From the NCBI GenBank assembly GCA_016177705.1, contig JACOUT010000003.1, positions 248,001-312,000 of the forward strand: 64,000 nt of DNA, given 5' to 3'. Every line of letters starts with the position of its first letter. The first letter of the stretch is position 1. Source of the stretch: Deltaproteobacteria bacterium. Lineage in GTDB: Bacteria; Myxococcota; UBA727; VGSZ01. The notes beneath the pieces are model-generated. The model did not search any database, was not told the origin of the DNA, and worked only from the letters and a program-made list of their open reading frames with translations. The position numbers were made by a program, and so were the translations under genes. Of the stretch, positions 57,918-64,000 are shown piece after piece.

Positions 57918-58903
57918 TGACCAGCCTGGCTGCAGCCGAGGTGGCACGGGGCGCGCTGGCCGCGCTCACCGACGATCGCGGCCAGCGCGCGTTCATTTCG
58001 GCGCTCGAGCGCGCGCTCGAGCGCGCGCTCGCCGGCGTCGACCCCCGGGCGCGCGCACTCGCGCTGGCGCCGAACGCCAAACGCGTGCGCCCGCGCCTGC
58101 TGTGCGAGCTGGCCTGTGCGCTCGGCGTCGATGCCGACGACGACGCCACCGTGCGCGCGGCGCTGGCCATCGAGCTGATCCACACGGCCAGCCTGATCCA
58201 CGACGACGTCATCGATGTCGCCGCCACGCGCCGCGGCCTGCCGAGCGTCAACGCCGAGCTCGGCAACGCCGCCGCCGTCTTGGTGGGCGACGAGGTGCTG
58301 TGCCGCGCGCTCGAGGCCCTCGGCCCGGTGCAGGGCGGCGCGCTGCTCGGCCCCTGTATCGCCGCCGTCGCCGCCATGACGCGCGGCGCGCTGCGCGAGA
58401 TCGAGGCCAACGGCGCGCTCGCGCTCGACGACGACGCCTGGCGCGCCATCGCCGCCGACAAGACCGGCGCGCTGTTCGGGCTGTGCGGCACGCTGGCCGC
58501 GCTGCTCGCGCGCGACCACGAGCGGCTCGCGCGCTTCACCGAGGGCGCGCGCGCGCTCGGCGTCGCCTTCCAGGCGGCCGACGACGTCGCCGACCTGGCC
58601 GATGGTACCGACCTCGACGAGAAGAACCCCAACCTCGCCGTCTTGTGCGCCGCGCGCGCCGATCCCGCGCTGCGCGCGCGCCTGCTCGCCGCCTGGGCGC
58701 GCCCGCGCCTGCCGGCGGAGGAGCGTGCGCAGCTGGTGCGAGAGCTGCTGGCCTCGCCGGGCGTGCCACAAGCGCTCGCCATCGCGGACGCCGCGCTGGC
58801 ACAGGCCCGCGCCGCCTTCGGCGATGACACGACCAGGCCCGGCGTGCGCCGCGCGCTCGCCGCGGGCGAGGGCTTCCTGGCACACGCGAGGAGGACGCGA
58901 TGA
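57917..58903 (+). CDS. Polyprenyl synthetase (isoprenyl diphosphate synthase)
   Basis: 328 residues from the ATG at 57917 (a TTG 18 bases upstream is open). First Asp-rich motif HDDVID at 95-100 with preceding KRVRPRL (~55-61, the KRxRP diphosphate-binding motif), second Asp-rich motif FQAADDVADLADG near 216-226. It condenses isopentenyl diphosphate with an allylic diphosphate to a chain of undetermined length. Start-stop overlap with the regulator gene (ATGA) and the neighbouring UbiA-type gene show it supplies the prenyl donor for that enzyme or for carotenoids. Confidence 0.9.
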   Translation: MTSLAAAEVARGALAALTDDRGQRAFISALERALERALAGVDPRARALALAPNAKRVRPRLLCELACALGVDADDDATVRAALAIELIHTASLIHDDVIDVAATRRGLPSVNAELGNAAAVLVGDEVLCRALEALGPVQGGALLGPCIAAVAAMTRGALREIEANGALALDDDAWRAIAADKTGALFGLCGTLAALLARDHERLARFTEGARALGVAFQAADDVADLADGTDLDEKNPNLAVLCAARADPALRARLLAAWARPRLPAEERAQLVRELLASPGVPQALAIADAALAQARAAFGDDTTRPGVRRALAAGEGFLAHARRTR

Positions 58904-59463
58904 GGGGCTACCTGCGCGACACCGTCGACGAGGAGACCGGCGTCGGCACGCTGCGCCCCTGGGAGGCGCTGGTCGTCGACGCCGTCGGCAACCTGATCGA
59001 GTTTTGGAATTTCAAGCGCAACCAGGGCCGCGTGTGGGCGCTGTTGTACCTGCGCGGGCGCGCGCTCACGGCCGCGCAGATCCAGAGCACGCTCGGCCTC
59101 TCCAAGGGCGCCGTCTCCATGCTGGTGCGCGAGCTCGAGCAGTGGTGCGTGGTGGTGCGCGTGCGTTCGCCGCACGACGATGCCTGGCGCTTCGCCGCCG
59201 AGACCGAGCTGATGAAGATGATCGGCCGCGTCATCTCCGAGCGCGAGCGCGGCCTGGTGCAGAGCGTGCGCGAAGACCTCGAGCGCGCCGAGCGCATCGC
59301 CAAGGACGACGACGACGTGCCGCGCGAGGTGCTCGACCGCCTGCGCCGCATGCGCACGCTGGCCGTGTTCGTCGAGAAGGCGCTGAAGGTGTTCGTCGAC
59401 ACCGCGCGCTTCGATGCCATCGGCGTGCTCGACGTCTTGCGCGACAAGACCCCTCGCAACTGA
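58900..59463 (+). CDS. GbsR/MarR-family transcriptional regulator
   Basis: 187 residues, ATGA overlap with the polyprenyl synthase gene. Winged helix at ~35-105: NQGRVWALLYLRGRALTAAQIQSTLGLSKGAVSMLVRELEQW (central helix-turn-helix LTAAQIQSTLGLSKGAVSML, read in parts). The rest is helical and likely dimerises. GbsR-type regulators often respond to osmolytes, but here the protein sits inside an isoprenoid operon, so a local regulator is more likely. The dyad at 57905 could be its site. Confidence 0.85.
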   Translation: MRGYLRDTVDEETGVGTLRPWEALVVDAVGNLIEFWNFKRNQGRVWALLYLRGRALTAAQIQSTLGLSKGAVSMLVRELEQWCVVVRVRSPHDDAWRFAAETELMKMIGRVISERERGLVQSVREDLERAERIAKDDDDVPREVLDRLRRMRTLAVFVEKALKVFVDTARFDAIGVLDVLRDKTPRN

Positions 59464-59487
59464 AGGAACCCCCACCAGGAGCCCGCC

Positions 59488-60753
59488 ATGAGCAGCGCCG
59501 CCGTCAAGAGCGTCATCACCTGCGACCTCGAGGGCCGCATCGAGACCTACAACGAAGGGGCCGAGCAGCTGTTCGGCTGGCAAGCGCCCGAGGTCATCGG
59601 CAAGAAGCGCGTCTCCTTGTTCTCGCCCGGCCCGGTGGTGCTCGAGCACGTGCCGCGCTGGCTCACGACGTCGGTGGCCGAGGGCAAGTTCGAGACCGAC
59701 ACGGTGTTCGTGCGCAAGGACGGCAGCGAGTTTCCGGCGCACGTGCGCATCTCGCCGACCTTCAAGGGCGGCGCGCAGATCGGCTACTGCGGCGTCACCG
59801 AGCGCCTGCCCGACGACCAGCTCGAGCGCGCGCGCCCGAACATCTCGTTCTTGACCAAGGTGTTCATCGGCCTCGTCGTGACGCGCGCGCCCTTCCTCAC
59901 GGCGACGCTCGTGCCCGTCTTGCTCGGCGCCGCGCTCGCCGCGCAGGCCGGTGCCTTCCACGGGGGGCTCTTTTCGCTCGCGCTCGTCGGCGCGCTCGCC
60001 TTGCACGTCGCCGCCAACACGTGGAACGACCTGTTCGACTGGCGGAGCGGCACCGACCAGGCCAACAACGACTACTTCCTGCCGTTTTCGGGCGGCTCCC
60101 GCTCCATCGAGCTCGGGCTCATCAGCGAGCGCGGCCTCGCCATCGTCGCCTGGACCTCGGCCCTCATCGCCATCGCCTGCGGCGCCGCGCTCGCGTTCTT
60201 CGGTACGCCGTGGGTGCTGGCCGTCGGCGCCGCCGGCGGCCTGCTCGGCTTCTGCTACACCGCGCCGCCCTTGCGCCTGGCCGCGCGCCGCGGGCTCGGC
60301 GAGCTGGCGGTCGCGCTCGCCTTTGGGCCCCTGCTGGTGCTCGGCGTCGTCACCGCCATCACGGGCGCGCCCTCGCTCCTGCCCGCGCTCGCCGGCGTGC
60401 CGCTCGGTCTGCTGACCGCCAACATCCTGCTGATCAACGAGATCCCCGACGCCAAGAGCGACGCCGTCACCGGCAAGAACCACCTGGTGGTCACCTTCGG
60501 CGCGCGCGGCGCGCGCATGCTCTACCTGGTGATCTTGCTCGGCGCCGTGGCGTCCCATGTCGCGCTGGCGCTCGCCGGCCTGGTGCCGACGCTATCGTTG
60601 GTCGCGCTGGTCTCGCTGCCGCTCGGCGCGCGCGCGCTGTGGATGTTGGCCAAACACCTCGACGACCGCGCGCTCGTCGCCGGCAACAAGGCGACCATCA
60701 ACCTGCAGCTCGCCTATGGCGTGCTGTTGACGCTCGGCGTCTGGTTGGGCTGA
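59488..60753 (+). CDS. PAS domain fused to UbiA/MenA-type prenyltransferase
   Basis: 421 residues. Residues 1-~105 are a PAS domain: VITCDLEGRIETYNEGAEQL, GWQAPEVIGKKRVSLFSPGP, then VFVRKDGSEFPAHVRISPTF. Residues ~120-421 are a multi-helix UbiA-family prenyltransferase with NDLFDWRSGTD (180-190) and DAKSD (321-325) motifs, closest to MenA-like enzymes; QANNDYFLPFSGGSRS and TGKNHLVVTFG are supportive. It would prenylate an aromatic acid such as dihydroxynaphthoate. PAS sensors are not normally joined to this enzyme. Ribosome site AGGAG ~8 bases upstream. The prenyl donor synthase is two genes upstream. Confidence 0.88.
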   Translation: MSSAAVKSVITCDLEGRIETYNEGAEQLFGWQAPEVIGKKRVSLFSPGPVVLEHVPRWLTTSVAEGKFETDTVFVRKDGSEFPAHVRISPTFKGGAQIGYCGVTERLPDDQLERARPNISFLTKVFIGLVVTRAPFLTATLVPVLLGAALAAQAGAFHGGLFSLALVGALALHVAANTWNDLFDWRSGTDQANNDYFLPFSGGSRSIELGLISERGLAIVAWTSALIAIACGAALAFFGTPWVLAVGAAGGLLGFCYTAPPLRLAARRGLGELAVALAFGPLLVLGVVTAITGAPSLLPALAGVPLGLLTANILLINEIPDAKSDAVTGKNHLVVTFGARGARMLYLVILLGAVASHVALALAGLVPTLSLVALVSLPLGARALWMLAKHLDDRALVAGNKATINLQLAYGVLLTLGVWLG

Positions 60754-60763
60754 GCCAACCTGG

Positions 60764-62395
60764 TCAGTCGGGCGTCGGCTCGCTCGGCACATAGGCGATG
60801 ACGTCGCGCTCGACGTCGAGCATGAGGCGCGGCCGGCCGTCGATCACCCGGCGTAGCTCCACCTCGGTCACCTTGAGCGCGTGCCGGCAGGCCTTGAGCA
60901 TGTGGCTGAACAGCACCTCGCGCGCGCCGTGCTCGCCGGGCTGGCCGTGCGTCACCAGGTACTCGAGCACCCAGGTGTCGATGCGCACCGCGTGCAGCGC
61001 GGCGCGCGACTCGTCGAGCTGACGGCTGACATCGACGAAGCGATCGGCCAGCGCCTTGACGAGCGGCCCCATCCAGTTGTTCAGGCCGAGCTCCTTGTCG
61101 AGCTGCTCGCGCGTCACCGCCGTCGCCACCACGTCCTCGACCGCCACCACGCTGGCGGTGCGCTCCTGCGACGACAACACCGCAGCCTCGCCCACCACCG
61201 CGCCGGTGCGCAGCGTAGCGACGCCGTGACGACGACCATCCTGCAAAGTCTTGTAGACCTGCACGGTGCCGCGATTGATGATGAACACCTGGTCGCCGTG
61301 CTCGCCCTCCCTCATCAGGTGCTCGCCGGCCTTGAAGGTGATGGTGGGGAAGGAGGCGCCGCCCTTGACGAAGTTCTCGACGTCGGCCTTGAGCGCGGCC
61401 ACGCTCGAATAGCGGTCGGCCTGGTCCTTGGCGAGGCAGCGCATGGCGATGTGCGAGAGCGCCTCGGGGATGTGGCGGTCGGCCGCCACGATGTCGGGCG
61501 CCTTGATGCGGCACTTCTGCGCCGCGCGCACCACCTCGACGATGCTCGAGCCCATGTAGGGCGGCTGGCCGGTGAGCAGCTCGTAGAGCACGCCGCCGAG
61601 CAGGAACACGTCGGTGCGCTCGTCGATCTTGTCGATCTCGGCCTGCGCCTGCTCGGGCGACATGTAGAAGAAGGTGCCGATGATCTGCCCCTTCTCGTCG
61701 TCGGCGGCGCGCACGCGGCGCACGCGCACCGGCCCGTCGATGTCGTCGGGGTCGGGCGCGGGCGTCTTGCCGAGCAGGCGCGCGATGCCCCAGTCCATCA
61801 GGTAGACCTCGCCGAAGGCGCCCACCATGATGTTGTCGGGCTTGAGGTCTCTGTGCACCACGCCGCGGCTGTGCGCGAACATCACCGCGTCGCACACGCG
61901 CAGGAAGATGTTGAGCAGCTTGAAATAGGCCTCGCGTGAGCCGTCGGCCACCGTGTCGGTCTGCAAGATCTCGGTCAGCGTCTTGCCGCGCACGTAGTAC
62001 ATGGTGAACCAGCGCATGCCCTCGGCGTCGTCGCCGTAGTCATGCACCGGCACGATGTTCGGGTGCTCGAGCTGCGCCATGATCTGCGCCTCTTCGGCGA
62101 AGCGCTCGAGCGTGCCCTGGTTCTGGCGGTGCTCGGGGAACAGCACCTTCATGGCCACGGTGCGGTGCAGCGTGGTGTCGAACACCTGGCGGATGCTGCC
62201 CATGCCGCCGCGCGCGATCTCGCCGCGGTCCTCGTGGCGGCGCGCCACGTCGTGCACGGTCTCGGCCGCGCCGTCGTCGTCGACGTGGACCGGCGCGGGC
62301 TTCTTCTCTGGCGCGGCCGCTTCGCCGGCCTTGCCGGGCTTGAGCCAGCCGAGCAGGCCGCCCTTGCCGCGTTGGTCGTCGCCCTTCTCCGCCAT
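60764..62395 (-). CDS. Ser/Thr protein kinase with C-terminal cyclic-nucleotide-binding domain
   Basis: 543 residues. Kinase domain ~55-335: Gly-rich loop GEIARGGMGS (58-67), Lys83 in VAMKVL, HRDLKPDN (181-188), DWG (201-203, the common bacterial variant of DFG), SPEQA. A cNMP-binding fold follows at ~345-435 (FKAGEHLMREGEHGDQVFIINRG, then TGAVVGEAAVLSSQERTASVVAVE). C-terminal ~100 residues are helical. No membrane segment. The arrangement suggests cAMP/cGMP control of kinase output; a class III cyclase is encoded at 29018-29644, but a link is speculative. Convergent with the PAS-UbiA gene (10 bases). Confidence 0.9.
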   Translation of the reverse strand: MAEKGDDQRGKGGLLGWLKPGKAGEAAAPEKKPAPVHVDDDGAAETVHDVARRHEDRGEIARGGMGSIRQVFDTTLHRTVAMKVLFPEHRQNQGTLERFAEEAQIMAQLEHPNIVPVHDYGDDAEGMRWFTMYYVRGKTLTEILQTDTVADGSREAYFKLLNIFLRVCDAVMFAHSRGVVHRDLKPDNIMVGAFGEVYLMDWGIARLLGKTPAPDPDDIDGPVRVRRVRAADDEKGQIIGTFFYMSPEQAQAEIDKIDERTDVFLLGGVLYELLTGQPPYMGSSIVEVVRAAQKCRIKAPDIVAADRHIPEALSHIAMRCLAKDQADRYSSVAALKADVENFVKGGASFPTITFKAGEHLMREGEHGDQVFIINRGTVQVYKTLQDGRRHGVATLRTGAVVGEAAVLSSQERTASVVAVEDVVATAVTREQLDKELGLNNWMGPLVKALADRFVDVSRQLDESRAALHAVRIDTWVLEYLVTHGQPGEHGAREVLFSHMLKACRHALKVTEVELRRVIDGRPRLMLDVERDVIAYVPSEPTPD

Positions 62396-62483
62396 CGCGC
62401 GGCTATCGCACACCTGTCCTCGTCGCGGAAGGCGCGCGGCCGTGGGCGTTGCGGCACGGCGGCCGCCTCGGTACCTCGCGTCC

Positions 62484-62804
62484 GTGGACCCGACCGCGGC
62501 ACGTCTGTTTCGGCGCTACACCATCGCCGGCGTGATCATCGCGAGCGGCGTGGTCGCCGGCGCGATGCTGGGGCGACGACAGCACGAGGCAGAGTTCCCG
62601 CAGCGCGACCTGCCCGCCGTGCCCTGCGTCGAGGCGTGCGCCAAGCGTGCCGGCTGCCTGGGCGAGGACGCGCGGGGCGCGGCGCGCTGTGCAACCTTGT
62701 GCAACGCGCACGCCAGCAGTGATGGCGACGCCGCCTTCCGCGAGGCGCGCTGCCTGCTCGATGCCACGTGCGCCGAGCTGAGCGCGTGCGGCGGCCGGTG
62801 GTGA
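62484..62804 (+). CDS. Small membrane-anchored Cys-rich protein, paralogue of the next gene
   Basis: 106 residues from a GTG at 62484. N-terminal membrane helix (about 12-30, TIAGVIIASGVVAGAMLG) and a periplasmic part with eight cysteines: VPCVEACAKRAGCLG, ARCATLCNAH, ARCLLDATCAELSACGG. The cysteine order matches the 62801 protein, so the domain was duplicated. The start overlaps nothing upstream; the 88-base gap to the divergent kinase should contain promoters. Function unknown. Confidence 0.65.
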   Translation: MDPTAARLFRRYTIAGVIIASGVVAGAMLGRRQHEAEFPQRDLPAVPCVEACAKRAGCLGEDARGAARCATLCNAHASSDGDAAFREARCLLDATCAELSACGGRW

Positions 62805-63412
62805 ACGACCGGCGCCGCTTGTTGCTCGTGCTGCTCGCCGTCGTGGTGGCGGTCGGCGCGGCCGCGGCTGCGGTGGCGTGGCTGCTGCTCGGGCGCGCCG
62901 CGGCGCCGCCGCCGTCCATCACCGTCGCCCCCGCGGCAGAGGAGGCACTCGCCAAGGTGGCCGCCAAGGACGACGACGCGCCTCGCGCGGAGAAGAAGGC
63001 GTTGGCGGAAGCGGCGCCGCCGCCCGAGGCGGGCGCGCCACCGCCGATCGTGGTCGAGCGCTTCGGTGCGCGCCGCGCCTCGTGTGCCGGCGTGTGCGCG
63101 CTCGAGGAGTCGTGCGGCTTTCGCTCGCAGGCCGAGTGCCGCGCGGCGAGCTGCGAAGGCGACCTGCGCAAGCTCTCGAGCGCGGACTTCGCGCTCGCCG
63201 CCGCGGCGGACTGCGCGGCGGCCGCGGCGACGCCGTGCGAAGAGGCGTGCTGGAAGAAGGGCGAGTGCACCGGCCACCACCAGGCAGATCGGCAGTGCAC
63301 CAAGGCGTGCAAGCGCCTGGTGCGGCAGCTTCCTGCCGAGAGCTACCGCGAGAGCCGCTGCGTGCTCGAGCGGCCGTGCGCCGAGCTGCCCCTGTGCAGC
63401 GAGCGGCGCTGA
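62801..63412 (+). CDS. Membrane-anchored Cys-rich protein
   Basis: 203 residues from a GTG overlapping the previous stop (GTGA). Membrane helix at ~7-30 (LLLVLLAVVVAVGAAAAAVAW), a Pro/Ala-rich linker, then two cysteine modules: SCAGVCALEESCGF...CRAASCEGDL and PCEEACWKKGECTGH...CTKACKRL...SRCVLERPCAELPLC, each paralleling the C-x3-C-x5-C, R-C-x5-C-AEL-x2-C pattern of the 62484 protein. So there are two copies here and one there. Possibly metal- or disulfide-linked envelope adaptors; function unknown. Confidence 0.7.
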   Translation: MNDRRRLLLVLLAVVVAVGAAAAAVAWLLLGRAAAPPPSITVAPAAEEALAKVAAKDDDAPRAEKKALAEAAPPPEAGAPPPIVVERFGARRASCAGVCALEESCGFRSQAECRAASCEGDLRKLSSADFALAAAADCAAAAATPCEEACWKKGECTGHHQADRQCTKACKRLVRQLPAESYRESRCVLERPCAELPLCSERR

Positions 63413-63427
63413 GCAGCGAGCGCCGCT
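63402..63427 (+). terminator. Hairpin at the stop of the Cys-rich gene, terminator-like
   Basis: Perfect 9-bp arms AGCGGCGCT (63402-63410) and AGCGCCGCT (63419-63427) around an 8-base loop, spanning the stop codon region. No T tract follows, so if it terminates it would be factor-aided; it may instead protect the mRNA end. Confidence 0.4.
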
Positions 63428-63456
63428 GAGCTGATCGGTCCGCGCAGATCTGCGCC

Positions 63457-63498
63457 ACATTGACGCGGTGCGCCAAGACCTGACTGGAAAGTCAATGT
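63457..63498. promoter_or_regulatory. Nested inverted repeats in the lipase promoter region
   Basis: ACATTGAC (63457-63464) and GTCAATGT (63491-63498) are perfect 8-bp arms 26 bases apart. Inside the right half TGACT-GGAA-AGTCA (63481-63494) forms another perfect repeat. TTGACG within the left arm region could serve as a -35 box. The layout suits a dimeric repressor with two sites in front of the lipase gene. Confidence 0.45.
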
Positions 63499-63530
63499 AT
63501 CTAGTGGGCCCTCGCGCGGAGGCCGAACCC

Positions 63531-64000
63531 ATGCGCACCGCCTTCACTTCCTCGCCACTGACCCTGCTCGCCGCCATGCTCGGCGCGACGCTGGGCGCTG
63601 GCTGCGGCGACGTGACGCCGCTCGCTACCACCGACGTGCCCGAGCGCGTCGACGACCGCGAGCACGTGCAGCTCACCGGCATCGCCGCGGAGGAGCTGCC
63701 CGCCATCGAGCCGCTCGGTCCGCCCTACCCGATCATCCTGGTGCACGGCTTCTCCGGCTTCACCGACCTCGGGCCCATGGAGTACTTCTTCGGCATCAAG
63801 GAGCTGTACGAGGCGCAGGGCGCCGACGTCACCACGCCCGCGCTGCCGCCCTACAACGATCCTGCCGAGCGCGCGCGCGTGCTCGCCGACGTCATCGACC
63901 AGACGCTGTCGCGCACCAACAAGGCCAAGGTGCACCTGATCGGCCACTCGCAGGGCGGCATCGACAGTCGCGTGGTCATCGCCGAGCTGGGCTACGCCAG
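63531..64000 (+). CDS. Secreted lipoprotein lipase, 5' part (runs off the window)
   Basis: 156 residues visible. ATG at 63531 with GGAGG about 9 bases upstream. Signal peptide with lipobox LGAGC (Cys25). PYPIILVHGFSGFTD near 66-79 (oxyanion) and nucleophile Ser140 in LIGHSQGGIDSR match the family I triacylglycerol lipase/PGAP1-like group, which has HGF and GHSQGG in the same spacing. The Asp and His of the triad lie beyond the window. The preceding inverted repeats suggest a regulated promoter. Confidence 0.82.
   Translation, partial: MRTAFTSSPLTLLAAMLGATLGAGCGDVTPLATTDVPERVDDREHVQLTGIAAEELPAIEPLGPPYPIILVHGFSGFTDLGPMEYFFGIKELYEAQGADVTTPALPPYNDPAERARVLADVIDQTLSRTNKAKVHLIGHSQGGIDSRVVIAELGYA

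Overview
The window is GC-rich DNA (roughly 70% G+C by eye) with densely packed genes, many GTG starts and frequent ATGA, GTGA or TGATG start-stop overlaps. Several traits suggest a Myxococcota-like (former deltaproteobacterial) genome: lipoproteins with Gly-Glu linkers, a subtilase with a Gly-Cys / hydrophobic / poly-Arg C-terminal tail of the MYXO-CTERM type, TPR proteins, a Ser/Thr kinase fused to a cyclic-nucleotide domain, and a UbiA-type prenyltransferase locus. This lineage is inferred from gene style; no rRNA or tRNA gene was seen.

Layout. 1-4.1 kb: a minus-strand run of small proteins with a SycD-like TPR chaperone, possibly the edge of a type III secretion-like locus. 4.2-9.4 kb: a beta-propeller lipoprotein, small proteins, and an iolG / SDR / MFS group likely handling a polyol or its phosphate. 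9.5-15.2 kb: two unknown small genes, a sigma factor carrying its own zinc finger, a CoA-disulfide-reductase/rhodanese enzyme, and a Bacillus Tgl-like transglutaminase with EF-hand motifs. 15.4-27.9 kb: an Old-Yellow-Enzyme gene followed by a polyhydroxyalkanoate (PHA) regulon. This holds an acetoacetyl-CoA-reductase-like SDR, a phasin-like protein and PhaR on the minus strand, and a tightly coupled plus-strand operon of hydrolase, acyl-CoA ligase, two paralogous lipoproteins, a lipoprotein hydrolase, an outer-membrane barrel, PhaC and an MFS carrier. Two palindromes with the same core sit just upstream of -35 boxes and look like PhaR operators. 27.8-33.1 kb: a CDP-alcohol phosphotransferase, a 54-aa ORF with a strong terminator, a nucleotide cyclase and a flotillin/YqiJ pair. 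33.3-43.1 kb: a five-gene type I restriction-modification operon (hsdM, hsdS, two AlbA_2 genes, hsdR) bounded by two inverted copies of a ~188-bp structured element. 43-48 kb: a Lnb/DUF4105 protein, an E2-like acyltransferase, a DUF4178 protein and a subtilase. 48.1-53.6 kb: a radical-SAM RiPP-type maturase divergent from a protein ending in six perfect 12-residue repeats, followed by a large phosphoribosyltransferase-AMMECR1 fusion. 53.6-64 kb: an APC permease, an HflX variant, an amidohydrolase lipoprotein, a polyprenyl synthase / GbsR-type regulator / PAS-UbiA fusion operon, a kinase, two Cys-rich membrane proteins and the start of a lipase.

Most unusual items: (1) the element pair bounding the restriction cassette, whose terminal stems differ between copies at four fully compensated base pairs; (2) the radical-SAM / repeated-peptide / AMMECR1-fusion locus, a candidate undescribed RiPP system; (3) the PhaR-linked operon that places outer-surface hydrolases and a barrel together with acyl-CoA ligase and PHA synthase; (4) a PAS domain fused to a membrane prenyltransferase. 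No transposase, integrase, CRISPR array or phage gene was recognised.
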